From Bacillus testis (lineage in GTDB: Bacteria; Bacillota; Bacilli; Bacillales; DSM-1321): 64,000 nucleotides of DNA. The translations under genes were made by a program, and so were the position numbers. The notes under the pieces are model-generated. The model was not told the DNA's origin. It saw only the letters and a program-made list of their open reading frames with translations, and made no database searches. The DNA is taken from NCBI RefSeq assembly GCF_001243895.1, contig NZ_LN851186.1:2693842-2757841 (forward strand), written 5' to 3'. Within the stretch, counting starts at the first letter, position 1. Each line of letters begins with the position of its first letter. Shown here in pieces: positions 8,237 through 17,707 of the stretch.

Positions 8237-8536
8237 TTACGCTATTCGTTTGTATAATTCGACCATCTCTGCTGCTAGGTCTTTTACGGACATGGCTGTC
8301 ATCAGATGGTCTTGTGCATGGATCAGCAGGATAGAAATCTCCGACTGTTCTCCGCGCGCTTCTCCTTGGATTAAGTCCGTTTGTGAACGGTGTGCTTCAC
8401 CAAGCGATTGTGTAGCTTCTGCGATATGCTTTTCAGCAATTTCGAAGTTGCCTTCTTTTGCTTCCTTTATTGCTTCCATAGCAAGGCTTCTTGCATTTCC
8501 GCTATGAAGGATGATATTCATAATGATGGTTTCCAT
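8237..8536 (-). CDS. PTS lactose/cellobiose-family EIIA component
   Basis: Phosphocarrier of 99 residues. It passes phosphate from HPr to EIIB on the histidine in LLIHAQDHLM, the family signature. It is mostly helical, as expected for a trimeric IIA of the Lac family. The start at 8536 lies 10 nt after AGGAGG; an upstream in-frame start at 8569 would read through that site. It sits between EIIC and mupG in one minus-strand unit. Sugar specificity cannot be told from IIA. Confidence 0.9.
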   Translation of the reverse strand: METIIMNIILHSGNARSLAMEAIKEAKEGNFEIAEKHIAEATQSLGEAHRSQTDLIQGEARGEQSEISILLIHAQDHLMTAMSVKDLAAEMVELYKRIA

Positions 8537-8568
8537 TGGTGGATAGCCTCCTGTTATTATTCTTATCA

Positions 8569-9855
8569 TTACTGTGCTTGAGCTTTTTGCGCTTTAAGTG
8601 CCGCATCGTCTTGTACTTTCACGAAAGGAATATACAATGCAACCGCTACCATAAAGTTGAAAATCTGTAGGGCAATTCCTTGCCAGTGTCCCCCTGAAAC
8701 CAGATATCCGCTGATAATCGGCGGCATGGACCATGGAACAAGTGCGACTGTTTTTGGGACAAGTCCCATCGAAATAGCGAAATAAGAAGTACATGTCAAT
8801 ACAATCGGAACCAAGACAAATGGAATTACCAGGATTGGATTCAATACGATTGGCACACCGAACAAGACAGGTTCATTGATATTGAATAATCCGGCTGGTG
8901 CAGTCACGCGGCCAATGCTCGTGTATTGGGCGCTTTTCGCTACTAAGAAGATGGCAACAATCAAGGCCAATGTGGCACCGGCGCCTCCCAGATGGACATA
9001 GACATCAAAGAAAGGTTTTGTAATGGTAGCTAACTGATCACTAAATACGTCTACACCTGATTTGAATGCTTCAATATTCTTCTCGATTGATGGAAGATAA
9101 ATCGTTTCCATGATTGGTCCAAGGATGTTCGTGCCGTGAAGGCCGAAGAACCATAATAGGTGGATCAATAGGGAGAAGATGATTGCTGAAGGCAATGTAT
9201 TGGATAGGCCTGTCAGCGGGTTTTGGATTGTTTCAAAAATGATTGTATGCAATGATGTTCCGGCATGTGTGAACAGCAAGAAGATCAATGCGAAAACCAC
9301 GAATACGACTGTTGCAGGCAATAAGGCCGCAAACGAACGGGCAACTGCCGTCGGAACGCCATTCGGCATTTTGATCGTAAAATTCTTTTGGATCAACCAG
9401 CGGAATATTTCTGTCGAGATAAGTGATACGATCAAGGAAACGAATAACCCTTGGGCTCCCATCCAGCCGAAATCAAGGCCGCCTTCTGTTGCTGTTACCG
9501 GAGTCATGATAATCAAGGCGCCGAAGGTAACAAGCGCTGCCGACAGACCGTCAACTTTATACGATTTTGCTAAATTGTATGAAATACCGATGGATACAAG
9601 AAGGGATAGAATCGCGAAGGAACCTTTCCATATGTTCCCCCCTAAATCTGTCCAGCCTTCTCCGAAAATTTTTACCATGAAGTTTTGATAGCCTTCAAAT
9701 GGCAAGCCGTTTATAAGTGTTGCAAATGATCCTAATATAATAAGTGGCATAATAGCGACAAAGCCATCACGGATGGCTACGAGATGTCTTTGGCTTCCTA
9801 TTTTACCTGCGAAAGGCACAAAGTACTTTTCCAGAAACTGAATAAATTTATTCAT
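8569..9855 (-). CDS. PTS cellobiose-family EIIC membrane transporter
   Basis: Polytopic sugar transporter of 428 residues of the Lac/cellobiose PTS family, normal length. It carries the family segments HLLWFFGLHGTN and FNINEPVLFGVP, the latter near the substrate site. It moves a sugar, probably a beta-glucoside or amino-sugar disaccharide, while EIIB phosphorylates it. The start has GGAG about 9 nt upstream. The separate IIB, IIC and IIA genes lie in that order on the minus strand, with mupG last. Confidence 0.93.
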   Translation of the reverse strand: MNKFIQFLEKYFVPFAGKIGSQRHLVAIRDGFVAIMPLIILGSFATLINGLPFEGYQNFMVKIFGEGWTDLGGNIWKGSFAILSLLVSIGISYNLAKSYKVDGLSAALVTFGALIIMTPVTATEGGLDFGWMGAQGLFVSLIVSLISTEIFRWLIQKNFTIKMPNGVPTAVARSFAALLPATVVFVVFALIFLLFTHAGTSLHTIIFETIQNPLTGLSNTLPSAIIFSLLIHLLWFFGLHGTNILGPIMETIYLPSIEKNIEAFKSGVDVFSDQLATITKPFFDVYVHLGGAGATLALIVAIFLVAKSAQYTSIGRVTAPAGLFNINEPVLFGVPIVLNPILVIPFVLVPIVLTCTSYFAISMGLVPKTVALVPWSMPPIISGYLVSGGHWQGIALQIFNFMVAVALYIPFVKVQDDAALKAQKAQAQ

Positions 9856-9897
9856 CCTTATTTCTCCTCTAAGATATCAGTAAGTAGTTGATGTCGT

Positions 9898-10200
9898 TTA
9901 CTTTTTCATGCTTAATGCTTGGTCCAAAACAGCTTTTCCGTTCATTGCACCGTAGTTCATCATGTCGATTACTTCCACAGGAATACCTTTAGGGGCGGCT
10001 ACGGCTTCAATTTTGCTTTTCAAGAAGCGGACTTGAGGCCCTAATAGCACAACATCGCATTTGTCAATATCTTCTTGAAGCTGCGCTTCCGGGATCGCCC
10101 AGATTTTTGCATCGATTGATTGCGCGGCAGCTGCCTCTTCCATTTTAGTCACTAACATACTTGTAGACATTCCTGCTGAACAAACTAACATAATATTCAT
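9898..10200 (-). CDS. PTS lactose/cellobiose-family EIIB component
   Basis: Phosphotransfer protein of 100 residues. The active-site cysteine is C7 in MLVCSAGMSTSMLV, the P-loop of cellobiose-type IIB domains. It takes phosphate from IIA and gives it to the incoming sugar. It is the first gene of the PTS-mupG unit and has AGGAGG upstream of the ATG. The promoter region carries a perfect cre site and a LacI-type operator candidate. Confidence 0.93.
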   Translation of the reverse strand: MNIMLVCSAGMSTSMLVTKMEEAAAAQSIDAKIWAIPEAQLQEDIDKCDVVLLGPQVRFLKSKIEAVAAPKGIPVEVIDMMNYGAMNGKAVLDQALSMKK

Positions 10201-10230
10201 ATTTTCCGTCCTCCGAGTCTATTTTTAAAT

Positions 10231-10244
10231 TGATAGCGTTTACA
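10231..10244. promoter_or_regulatory. cre site (CcpA binding) of the PTS operon
   Basis: TGATAGCGTTTACA matches the consensus TGWNANCGNTNWCA at all fixed positions. It lies 7-20 nt downstream of the predicted -10 (10256-10251), a position where CcpA acts as a roadblock. Catabolite repression of a PTS operon is expected. Confidence 0.8.
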
Positions 10245-10250
10245 TAAAAT

Positions 10251-10279
10251 ATATTACAATAGAATACGAGATAAGTAAA
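10251..10279 (-). promoter_or_regulatory. Sigma-A promoter of the PTS operon
   Basis: Minus-strand TTTACT (10279-10274), a 17-nt spacer and TAATAT (10256-10251). The -35 is overlapped by the palindrome AAACGTTT at 10277-10284, a likely operator for the adjacent LacI-family regulator. Confidence 0.65.
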
Positions 10280-10346
10280 CGTTTTCTTTAATAGTTCACA
10301 ATTTAGACACAATAAATTTATTAATACGGATTTACTCTTAGAATGC

Positions 10347-10390
10347 AAAAAGAACACCCTCCCGGCTACTCAATATCCGGGAGGGTGTTC
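10347..10390 (-). terminator. Strong terminator after the LacI regulator
   Basis: Perfect 14-bp stem GAACACCCTCCCGG / CCGGGAGGGTGTTC with an 11-nt loop and T5 on the minus strand, directly after the regulator stop at 10396. It insulates the PTS promoter. Confidence 0.92.
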
Positions 10391-10395
10391 CTTAT

Positions 10396-11325
10396 TCATA
10401 TCAAATGAAACAATATTTCTTCTACATCAAGCTCTGCCCTGTATTCATGCACGATCAGCTCTTTGTCGCCAAGCATGGCAAATGACGGGTCGCTCCCCAG
10501 CGATGCAATGGTTATATCTCTGGGAATGCGGACTTTTTGGCGATTCAATTCTGCAATTGCGCCAATAGTAAAATACGGATGGAAGGACAGAATGGCGGTC
10601 GGTCTTTTCGGGAGAGACAGAAAACGCTTTACTGCTTTTCTTCCACTCTCAATGGAATAGTCCCCTTCATAGGTATAAGCTGAATCGAGAACCTCCCCTC
10701 CCGTATACATAGATTTCACATATCCCACATAGCGGTCGATCGCATTCGGTGAGGACTTGCTGCCATTAATGACCCCAATCAGCTGATGCCCTTCCTCAAG
10801 CAATTGCGCTGTTAGCAGGCTTGCATTGGCCTCTTCATCTTCGGTGATTTGAGGAATCTTAATATCATTCACTTTTATTCTTGAATGAAAAAGGACAACA
10901 GAAATCCCTTTTACAACTAATTCGCCGAGCTCTTTATCATTGCCGCCGACGCTGGAAATCAATATGGAATCTACGTGCTTTGCTTCCAACTGCTGAAGTG
11001 CTTCCTTTTCTTGCTTTTCATTATAATGAGTCTGCAGCAATAGAAGTTGTATGTTCTCGGGCTGTAGTCTTTGTTCAAGCAAAGCAATAACTTCCACAAA
11101 ATAAGGATCCTTCAGATCAGGCACCACAATACCGACAAGATTTGTTTTTTGATCCTTCAGCCCTCTCGCCAATTGATTCGGTATATATTGCAGCTGCTCA
11201 GCGGCATCCAATACCTTCTTGGCGATATCAGGGCTTACATTGCCTTTGCCGTTCAATACCCTGCTTACTGTCGCGATGGAAAAATTGCTGACACGCGCTA
11301 CATCTTTAATGGTTGATTTTTTCAT
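10396..11325 (-). CDS. LacI-family transcriptional regulator
   Basis: Repressor-type regulator of 309 residues. The N-terminal helix-turn-helix is TIKDVARVSNFSIATVSRVL, with the hinge helix motif NQLARGLK, followed by a periplasmic-binding-protein-like sensor domain (VGIVVPDLKDPYF onward). It is about 20 residues shorter at the C terminus than usual LacI/CcpA proteins, ending soon after ITIASLGSDPSF. It is upstream of the PTS-mupG genes on the same strand but separated by a strong terminator, so it has its own promoter. It probably senses the imported sugar or its phosphate. Confidence 0.92.
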   Translation of the reverse strand: MKKSTIKDVARVSNFSIATVSRVLNGKGNVSPDIAKKVLDAAEQLQYIPNQLARGLKDQKTNLVGIVVPDLKDPYFVEVIALLEQRLQPENIQLLLLQTHYNEKQEKEALQQLEAKHVDSILISSVGGNDKELGELVVKGISVVLFHSRIKVNDIKIPQITEDEEANASLLTAQLLEEGHQLIGVINGSKSSPNAIDRYVGYVKSMYTGGEVLDSAYTYEGDYSIESGRKAVKRFLSLPKRPTAILSFHPYFTIGAIAELNRQKVRIPRDITIASLGSDPSFAMLGDKELIVHEYRAELDVEEILFHLI

Positions 11326-11411
11326 GTATATAGATGCCTCTTTCTCCCTACGATGCTTTTCATTCTACCTTTTTTCCCTTAAAATGAAAAGTCCCCGCAA
11401 GCTTCGTACCT

Positions 11412-11451
11412 AAAAAAACGACCCAGAAACCATTTTTACAGTTTCTGGGTC
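11412..11451 (-). terminator. Intrinsic terminator of the nucleoside operon
   Basis: Perfect 11-bp stem GACCCAGAAAC / GTTTCTGGGTC followed by T7 on the minus strand, just after the pdp stop. Confidence 0.92.
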
Positions 11452-11464
11452 GGCCATCATCATT

Positions 11465-12769
11465 TTACTTCGAAATATGAGAGTGGATTAAAGTAGGTGC
11501 CTCTACATGTTCATCTGAAATGATGATACTGTTATAGAGCATTTCTTTCACGTCATCCACTTGCTCTGTATTGCTGTGAATCGTCAATAAGGACTCTCCT
11601 GCTTTGACTGTATCACCAATCTTTTTGTTTAATACCAAGCCTACAGCCAAATCAATGACCGATTCTTTCGTTTCCCGGCCGGCGCCAAGCTTCATGGCCG
11701 CCGTTCCGATTTCATCGGCGATCAATTCTTTTACATAACCGTCTTTCTTGGCTGGCAATTCGATTTTATAGGTTGCTTGCGGCAACTTAGACGGATCATC
11801 GACTAGTGATGCATCGCCTCCTTGAGATTCAAGGAACAGCTTGAATGTTTCAAGTGCTTTGCCATTGGCGATGATTTCTTTCAATGCTGAGCGGGCTTCT
11901 TCCAAAGTTGCAGCTTTCTTGGCTAAAAGCACCATATAGCTGCCCAAAGTCAAGCATAGTTCAGCCAAGTCTTCAGGACCTTCGCCTTTCAATGTATCGA
12001 TTGCTTCCTTCACTTCCAACGCGTTTCCAATGGCAAATCCAAGCGGTTGGCTCATATCGGAAATGATGGCCATTGTATTGCGGCCTACATTATTCCCGAT
12101 ATTAACCATGGCTTGAGCTAATTTTTCCGCATCTTCCGGTGTCTTCATGAACGCGCCGGCGCCTGTTTTTACATCAAGCACGATTGCATCTGCGCCTGCC
12201 GCCAGCTTTTTACTCATGATGGAGCTGGCAATCAACGGAATGCTGTCGACAGTGGCTGTTACATCGCGAAGTGCATACAGTTTTTTGTCTGCTGGCGTCA
12301 AGTTGCCTGTCTGGCCAATAACCGAAATTTTATTTTTGTTCACCAAATCAATGAACTCTTCTTTAGGAATTTCTACAGAAAAGCCTTTGACTGCTTCAAG
12401 CTTGTCAATTGTACCGCCTGTATGCCCAAGGCCTCTGCCTGACATTTTGGCAACAGGCACACCCACTGCCGCAACAAGCGGTCCTAGCACAAGTGTAGTA
12501 GTGTCGCCGACACCGCCAGTGCTGTGCTTGTCGACTTTTATGCCCTCGATGGCGCTCAAGTCGATTGTATCGCCTGATTTCATCATGGCCATTGTTAGGT
12601 CAGCGCGTTCCTGTTCTGTCATGCCATTGAAATAAATAGCCATAAGCAAAGCGCTCATTTGGTAATCAGGAATTTCCCCGGTTGTGTAGCGCTCGATTAT
12701 ATATTGTATTTCTGCAGTTGACAGTTCCTGGTTGTCTCTTTTTTTCTCTATCAGATCTACCATTCTCAT
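11465..12769 (-). CDS. pdp: Pyrimidine-nucleoside phosphorylase
   Basis: Enzyme of 434 residues that splits uridine, deoxyuridine and thymidine with phosphate into base and (deoxy)ribose-1-phosphate. The family signature is visible around [20 protein letters not shown], along with [11 protein letters not shown] (phosphate site). It lies third in deoB-punA-pdp, 15 bp after punA, so the three form an operon for using nucleosides: the phosphorylases release pentose-1-phosphates, and DeoB makes them 5-phosphates. In B. subtilis pdp is elsewhere, so this linkage differs from that species. Confidence 0.96.
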   Translation of the reverse strand: MRMVDLIEKKRDNQELSTAEIQYIIERYTTGEIPDYQMSALLMAIYFNGMTEQERADLTMAMMKSGDTIDLSAIEGIKVDKHSTGGVGDTTTLVLGPLVAAVGVPVAKMSGRGLGHTGGTIDKLEAVKGFSVEIPKEEFIDLVNKNKISVIGQTGNLTPADKKLYALRDVTATVDSIPLIASSIMSKKLAAGADAIVLDVKTGAGAFMKTPEDAEKLAQAMVNIGNNVGRNTMAIISDMSQPLGFAIGNALEVKEAIDTLKGEGPEDLAELCLTLGSYMVLLAKKAATLEEARSALKEIIANGKALETFKLFLESQGGDASLVDDPSKLPQATYKIELPAKKDGYVKELIADEIGTAAMKLGAGRETKESVIDLAVGLVLNKKIGDTVKAGESLLTIHSNTEQVDDVKEMLYNSIIISDEHVEAPTLIHSHISK

Positions 12770-12784
12770 CTATATGCACCGCCG

Positions 12785-13597
12785 TTACATTTTTTTAGTC
12801 AATTCTTTTACAAAAAGCAGAAAATCATTTTTAACTTTTTCCGTTGTTTCAATGACTTCTTCATGGTTCAAAGGTTGGTCAAGAATCCCGGCTGCCATGT
12901 TAGTGATGCATGAAATGCCTAAAACTCTCATAGAGCTATGGTTGGCAACAATTACTTCAGGAACGGTGGACATGCCGACTGCGTCCCCTCCCAATGTACG
13001 TACCATTCTTACTTCTGCAGGCGTTTCATACGTAGGGCCAGTCAATCCGAAATAAACGCCTTCCTGGATAGCCATGTCTAAATCGGCCGCTGTTTCGCGG
13101 GCCATTTGCACGTATTCACGGTCGTATGCTGTAGACATATCAGGGAAACGAGGGCCAAAACGCTCATCATTGCGGCCAATTAAAGGATTTGTGCCCATGA
13201 AATTGATATGATCAGTAATCAGCATCAAGTCGCCCGGTTTGAAGGACTCATTGACTCCTCCAGCCGCATTTGTCACCAAGACTTTCTCGATGCCGAGGAG
13301 CTTCATGACACGGACAGGGAAGGTCACCATTTCCATAGGATACCCTTCATAAAAATGGAACCGGCCCTGCATAGCAGCAACCGTCTTGCCTGAAAGCGTA
13401 CCAATGACGAATTGTCCGGCATGCCCTTGCACAGTTGACACAGGGAAGTTCGGGATTTCATTGTAAGGGATGCAAACTGCATCTTGGATTTCATCAGCAA
13501 GAACTCCAAGGCCGGAACCAAGGATCATGCCGATCTCTGGCTTAACCTTTGCGCGTTCAAGGATATAGTCTGCTGATTGTTTGATTTTATCGTACAT
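12785..13597 (-). CDS. punA: Purine-nucleoside phosphorylase
   Basis: PNP of 270 residues of the trimeric PupG/PunA type. It phosphorolyses guanosine, inosine and their deoxy forms. Motifs: GMILGSGLG (phosphate), VQGHAGQFVIG, MQGRFHFYEG and the VTNAAGGVN / GLTGPTYETPAEVRM base-site segments. The ATG at 13597 lies 9 nt from GGTGG; an ATG 2 codons earlier is only 3 nt from it. It starts about 14 bp after deoB and is followed closely by pdp. Confidence 0.95.
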   Translation of the reverse strand: MYDKIKQSADYILERAKVKPEIGMILGSGLGVLADEIQDAVCIPYNEIPNFPVSTVQGHAGQFVIGTLSGKTVAAMQGRFHFYEGYPMEMVTFPVRVMKLLGIEKVLVTNAAGGVNESFKPGDLMLITDHINFMGTNPLIGRNDERFGPRFPDMSTAYDREYVQMARETAADLDMAIQEGVYFGLTGPTYETPAEVRMVRTLGGDAVGMSTVPEVIVANHSSMRVLGISCITNMAAGILDQPLNHEEVIETTEKVKNDFLLFVKELTKKM

Positions 13598-13611
13598 AGT
13601 CATATTCCACC

Positions 13612-14799
13612 TTATTTTAATAATTCCAAGTAGCTTTTCCCGTATTCAGGAAGCTTAACATTAAAGTTATCAGCGACAGTTGCCCCGATAGACGCGAATG
13701 TTTTGCTCATTGGAAGCTCCTTAGGATCTTTCAACTTCTTACTGTAAGCAAGCAATGGCACATATTCACGCGTATGGTCAGTGCCGGCGTGGATTGGATC
13801 ATTGCCATGGTCAGCTGTGATCAATAATAAGTCGTCTTCTTTCAACTCTGCAAGCACTTCAGTCAATCTTGCGTCATATTCTTCCAATGCTTTACCGTAA
13901 CCGATTGGATCTCTTCTGTGGCCATATAATGCATCGAAGTCTACTAAGTTTAGGAAGCTAAGTCCAGTGAAGTCCATGCGGATTGTATCCATCAATTTGT
14001 CCATGCCATCCATGTTGGAAACAGTGCGCAATGATTTCGTCACACCCTCGCCGTCATAAATATCAGAAATTTTACCGATGGCAATCACATCGTAGTTATT
14101 ATCTTTCAATTCGTTCATAACCGTTCTTCCGAATGGCTTAAGCGCATAATCATGGCGGTTTGCTGTTCTAGTGAAGTTTCCTGGTTCTCCGATAAATGGA
14201 CGGGCGATTACGCGGCCCACCATGTATTCTTCACGCAATGTGATTTCACGGGCGATCTTACAGATTGAATATAATTCCTCGATTGGCACGATACCTTCGT
14301 GGGCAGCGATCTGAAGAACAGAGTCAGCAGATGTATAAACAATCAAAGCGCCTGTTTTCATATGTTCTTCGCCTAGTTCATCAAGGATGCCTGTACCGCT
14401 TGCCGGTTTGTTACCGATGATTTTTCTTCCTGTTCTTTCTTCAAGCTCAGAAATCAATTCTTTAGGAAAACCATCAGGGAAAACGCGGAAAGGAGTCTTG
14501 ATATCAAGGCCCATGATTTCCCAGTGTCCTGTCATTGTATCTTTTCCATTTGAAGATTCTTGTAGTTTTGTGTAGTATGCCAACGGTTTTGCAGCTTTTT
14601 CAACACCAGGGATTTCTTCGATGTTGCTTAGGCCCAATTTACCCATGTTAGGCATGTTCAATCCGTTCATCGCTTCAGCAATATGACGGTATGTATGCGC
14701 ACCTTTGTCGCCAAATTTATCAGCATCCGGAGCTTCTCCGATACCTACTGAGTCCATAACAATTAAGAAAATCCGTTTAAAAGTATGTTCGTTCTTCAT
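13612..14799 (-). CDS. deoB: Phosphopentomutase
   Basis: Alkaline-phosphatase-superfamily mutase of 395 residues (Drm in B. subtilis) that interconverts ribose-1-phosphate and ribose-5-phosphate and their deoxy forms. Metal ligands are in [34 protein letters not shown], and the catalytic threonine is in [18 protein letters not shown] lies 8 nt upstream of the ATG. First gene of deoB-punA-pdp and placed after xerD as in B. subtilis. Confidence 0.97.
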   Translation of the reverse strand: MKNEHTFKRIFLIVMDSVGIGEAPDADKFGDKGAHTYRHIAEAMNGLNMPNMGKLGLSNIEEIPGVEKAAKPLAYYTKLQESSNGKDTMTGHWEIMGLDIKTPFRVFPDGFPKELISELEERTGRKIIGNKPASGTGILDELGEEHMKTGALIVYTSADSVLQIAAHEGIVPIEELYSICKIAREITLREEYMVGRVIARPFIGEPGNFTRTANRHDYALKPFGRTVMNELKDNNYDVIAIGKISDIYDGEGVTKSLRTVSNMDGMDKLMDTIRMDFTGLSFLNLVDFDALYGHRRDPIGYGKALEEYDARLTEVLAELKEDDLLLITADHGNDPIHAGTDHTREYVPLLAYSKKLKDPKELPMSKTFASIGATVADNFNVKLPEYGKSYLELLK

Positions 14800-14933
14800 T
14801 CCTGTTACCTCCTATGCATTTTTGCATCCCATTTATCTCACTCTTGTCTTATATGAGAATATAAAACCTTCTATTGACAAGTTTACCCTATCGAGGAGGA
14901 TTTACTCTTCTATAAGATGCAACATTTTAAGAT

Positions 14934-14947
14934 GGTCTGATGTCAGA
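14934..14947. promoter_or_regulatory. Inverted repeat upstream of deoB (candidate operator)
   Basis: GTCTGA-TG-TCAGAC, a perfect 6-bp inverted repeat with a 2-bp centre in the 250-bp gap between xerD and deoB. The position would suit a GntR-type or similar dimeric regulator of the nucleoside operon. No regulator is identified. Confidence 0.35.
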
Positions 14948-15052
14948 CATCTATAAATTGGTATAATAAAAGTAGAACATTCGTAGTTCCCTCTCATCAT
15001 ACACCATTGAGTTGAAAACGTCATCATATAGATTTTTCAATCTAGCAAACTA

Positions 15053-15946
15053 TTAGGCTCGCGGATGAAATTTAGTATAGACATCTTTCAGTCTTGTATT
15101 TGTGATATGCGTATAGATTTGTGTTGTCGAAATATCGGCGTGCCCTAGCATTTCCTGGACCGAACGTAAATCAGCCCCATTCATCAATAGATGTGTAGCG
15201 AAAGAATGGCGCAACGTATGGGGTGTCAGTTCTTTTTCTATATTCGCTTTCAAGGCCAGCCCCTTCAGGATTTTCCAGAATCCTTGACGCGACAGTCTTC
15301 CACCGTGGTGATTTAGGAAGAGGGCATCACAAGATTTTTTCGGGTTGGCAAGAAGCGGTCTGCCCTTGTCCAAATATCGGTCAATAGCTGCCAATGCCGT
15401 TTTTCCGATGGGGATGATCCGCTCTTTGCTGCCTTTTCCAACGCAACGGACAAATCCCATTGTCCCATGCACATCCGATACGTCCAGGGAAATCAATTCA
15501 CTGACCCGCATCCCGGTGGCATACATCAATTCCAGCATGGCTTGATCGCGCAGGCCGAATCCATCCGTGCCTTTTGGCGCATCAAGCAGCGCTTCTACTT
15601 CTTCCATGCTTAATACCTTTGGAAGTGTGCGCTCTTTTTGCGGTGTATCAATATGGACGGAAGGATCATGTTCGGTTTGCTTTTCACGCAGCAAGAATTG
15701 ATGGAAAGAACGGATTGACGCAATATGGCGCGCTATGGTTTTCGACGACTTCTCCTCTTGCTTAAGTCCGGACAGAAAAGCAACAATATTCCCTCGTCTG
15801 ACAGCATTCAGATCTGTCAACTGCTCTACATGGACAAGAAACCGTATATACGATTTCAAATCACGTTCGTAAGAAACGATCGTGTTCTTGGCCAATCCTT
15901 TTTCCACTGTTAAAAAATGCATAAAATCTTTCAAAGCATCTTCCAT
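15053..15946 (-). CDS. xerD: Tyrosine recombinase XerD (RipX)
   Basis: Site-specific recombinase of 297 residues that, with XerC/CodV, resolves chromosome dimers at dif. An N-terminal SAM-like core-binding domain (about 1-90) is followed by the catalytic domain with the full set R147, K171, H243, R246, H269 and the nucleophile Y278 (TTQIYTH). GGGGAG lies 9 nt from the ATG. It starts 7 bp after yqzK and keeps the Bacillus order fur-yqzK-xerD-drm, so it is the housekeeping recombinase and not an integrase of a mobile element. Confidence 0.97.
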   Translation of the reverse strand: MEDALKDFMHFLTVEKGLAKNTIVSYERDLKSYIRFLVHVEQLTDLNAVRRGNIVAFLSGLKQEEKSSKTIARHIASIRSFHQFLLREKQTEHDPSVHIDTPQKERTLPKVLSMEEVEALLDAPKGTDGFGLRDQAMLELMYATGMRVSELISLDVSDVHGTMGFVRCVGKGSKERIIPIGKTALAAIDRYLDKGRPLLANPKKSCDALFLNHHGGRLSRQGFWKILKGLALKANIEKELTPHTLRHSFATHLLMNGADLRSVQEMLGHADISTTQIYTHITNTRLKDVYTKFHPRA

Positions 15947-15952
15947 CTGTCA

Positions 15953-16183
15953 TTACTCCCCGTTTAAATAAAAAAGCTTTAACCGCTCGAACCATGCAGG
16001 ATCTTCATTTACTTCCTCTGTGCTTGATACTTTCATTGAATGTCCGTTCGGCTCATCATAACGGTTATAATCTTGATATTCCTGATTCAACCATACCATT
16101 CCTATATAGAAAAGAATAGTAAAGCAGACAAATAAAATAAATACTTTTAGTGTCTGAATGATGGCCTTCAACCAGATTCCCAT
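15953..16183 (-). CDS. yqzK: DUF4227 (YqzK-like) small membrane protein
   Basis: Protein of 76 residues with one N-terminal transmembrane helix (about 8-30, VFILFVCFTILFYIGMVWL) and a short acidic cytoplasmic or external tail. Function unknown. The start has GGGAGG 7 nt upstream. Position between fur and xerD is conserved in Bacillus, which supports the assignment. Confidence 0.88.
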   Translation of the reverse strand: MGIWLKAIIQTLKVFILFVCFTILFYIGMVWLNQEYQDYNRYDEPNGHSMKVSSTEEVNEDPAWFERLKLFYLNGE

Positions 16184-16306
16184 ACCTTGTCCTCCCTATG
16201 AGCATCGCTACTTTCAATCTATGCCCCGAGGCCGCCATTCTATACATCCATTCACTAAAAACTTTAAAAAAAGATGCTGCGAAACGCGGCCATGGAAATT
16301 CATGGC

Positions 16307-16786
16307 TCAGCGTTCAACAGCATCATGGTTCACTGATGGTTTCTCTTGTTTTCCCTGGCAACGATAACAGATGCCATGAAATGTCAAACGATGGTCCTTA
16401 ATCTTGAAATTCCATCTTTTTTCAACATCCATTTCGACTTCACCCAGAAGATCTTCCTGAATTTCATCTACCGCACCGCATTCCATGCATACAAGATGGT
16501 GATGGAAATGGGCGGCACCCTCTTGGCGGAGGTCGTAGCGCGATACGCCGTCACCAAAGTTGATTTTATCTACAATTTTTAATTCAGTCAGTAATTCAAG
16601 CGTTCTATATACGGTCGCCAAACCAATTTCAGGCGATTTTTCTTTTACAAGGAGATACACATCTTCTGCGCTTAAATGATCCTCTTCATGCTCCAAGAGA
16701 ACACGGACGGTCGCTTCCCGCTGAGGAGTCAATTTATAGCTAGATGAGTGCAATTGCTTCTTTATACGATTGATTCTCTCTTCCAT
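16307..16786 (-). CDS. fur: Ferric uptake regulator
   Basis: Iron-responsive repressor of 159 residues. The winged helix holds EIGLATVYRTLELLTELKIV, the regulatory metal site is around HFHHHLVCMECG, and the structural zinc cysteines are C100, C103, C140 and C143. It is about 10 residues longer at the C terminus than B. subtilis Fur. It could be confused with PerR or Zur, but its neighbours spoIIM, yqzK and xerD are those of Bacillus fur. A PerR-box-like site and Fur-box-like bases lie in its promoter region. Confidence 0.93.
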   Translation of the reverse strand: MEERINRIKKQLHSSSYKLTPQREATVRVLLEHEEDHLSAEDVYLLVKEKSPEIGLATVYRTLELLTELKIVDKINFGDGVSRYDLRQEGAAHFHHHLVCMECGAVDEIQEDLLGEVEMDVEKRWNFKIKDHRLTFHGICYRCQGKQEKPSVNHDAVER

Positions 16787-16885
16787 TCTTTTTCCTCCCT
16801 GCCACTTTCATCTTACATTATAACAAAATGGCCAAAAGAAGCAAAATAGAATTATTATATTCTAGAATAAATAGTGATTATCATA

Positions 16886-16900
16886 TAATAATAATTATAA
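16886..16900. promoter_or_regulatory. PerR/Fur-type operator upstream of fur
   Basis: On the minus strand TTATAATTATTATTA differs from the PerR box TTATAATNATTATAA at one position. Overlapping Fur-like bases TGATTATCATATAAT start at 16875. A -10 TATAAT for fur lies at 16859-16854. B. subtilis fur is PerR-repressed, which fits. Confidence 0.5.
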
Positions 16901-16904
16901 ATTA

Positions 16905-17546
16905 TTAAATCAAACCCACCATTTGCTTCATGAAGACGGGAGATATATATGCCTCAATCATTCCGGCGCAAGAAATAAGAAGAATGCACAAAACGAATGA
17001 AGCGATATATTTGAAAAAAATCGGTTTCAAAGGAATGCGGACCTGCCTGTAAAAAATCCTTTGGATCATTTTTATGCTGAGCGCCAGCGCTACAACGGTG
17101 ATAAAAATCGTCAAAGGCACAAGAATAATATTCTGTGGAAGAACAGAGACCACAGCAATCCTGAATCCTTCCCATCCCATGCTATTCACTAGGAAGCCGA
17201 CGGTAAAACCGATCACCACTCCCTTGAGAAATAATAGAATAAGAATCAACGGAAGGCCGATTATGCTAATCCCCAATACCCAAATCAACGCCATGTACTG
17301 AATATTATGAGATATACTGCTCTTAAACATATGATAGGAAGCCGTTATATTTCCTTCTTTTACTTGTCCGAAAAAACGGGATAAATAATACATAAGGTCT
17401 TCCTTTTGAGTAATGCTCAGACTATTAACAATAATGGCACCGCAGATGACACCCATCAAAAACAGAATAATGATAAATATATACAGCGAAGAATGGTCGC
17501 GGATATGGGCATTTACTGCGTTTTGTAAAGGAGATCGTTTCTTCAT
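16905..17546 (-). CDS. spoIIM: Stage II sporulation protein M
   Basis: Polytopic membrane protein of 213 residues. With SpoIID and SpoIIP it forms the engulfment peptidoglycan-degrading complex in the mother cell, SpoIIM acting as scaffold. Several hydrophobic helices and the SpoIIM-family segment (FGQVKEGN, then NIQYMALIWVLGI) are seen. AGGAGG lies 7 nt before the ATG, and a sigma-E-like promoter lies upstream. Next to fur, as in B. subtilis. Confidence 0.95.
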   Translation of the reverse strand: MKKRSPLQNAVNAHIRDHSSLYIFIIILFLMGVICGAIIVNSLSITQKEDLMYYLSRFFGQVKEGNITASYHMFKSSISHNIQYMALIWVLGISIIGLPLILILLFLKGVVIGFTVGFLVNSMGWEGFRIAVVSVLPQNIILVPLTIFITVVALALSIKMIQRIFYRQVRIPLKPIFFKYIASFVLCILLISCAGMIEAYISPVFMKQMVGLI

Positions 17547-17575
17547 TTTAAAGCCTCCTACGATTCATTTACTAG

Positions 17576-17605
17576 ATTCTATGAGAAATAGTCTCTTTAT
17601 ATGAC
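17576..17605 (-). promoter_or_regulatory. Sigma-E-type promoter of spoIIM
   Basis: Minus strand -35 GTCATATA (17605-17598), 14-nt spacer, -10 CATAGAAT (17583-17576). The sigma-E pattern is kmATATT-N13-15-CATACAmT; there is one clear mismatch in each half. spoIIM is a known sigma-E gene. Confidence 0.65.
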
Positions 17606-17707
17606 GTTTTTGCAAAAGAATACCCCCCGCTTGCTCCCTATATACAGCACCCACAAGTTGTTAATCCTTTCATTAAAAAAATGGATTATTTATCTTTTCC
17701 CAAATAG

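Noticed and set aside
15053..15946. Possible phage or integron integrase
   Set aside because: Length, catalytic set and the fur-yqzK-xerD-drm order identify the housekeeping XerD. No mobile-element genes are adjacent.
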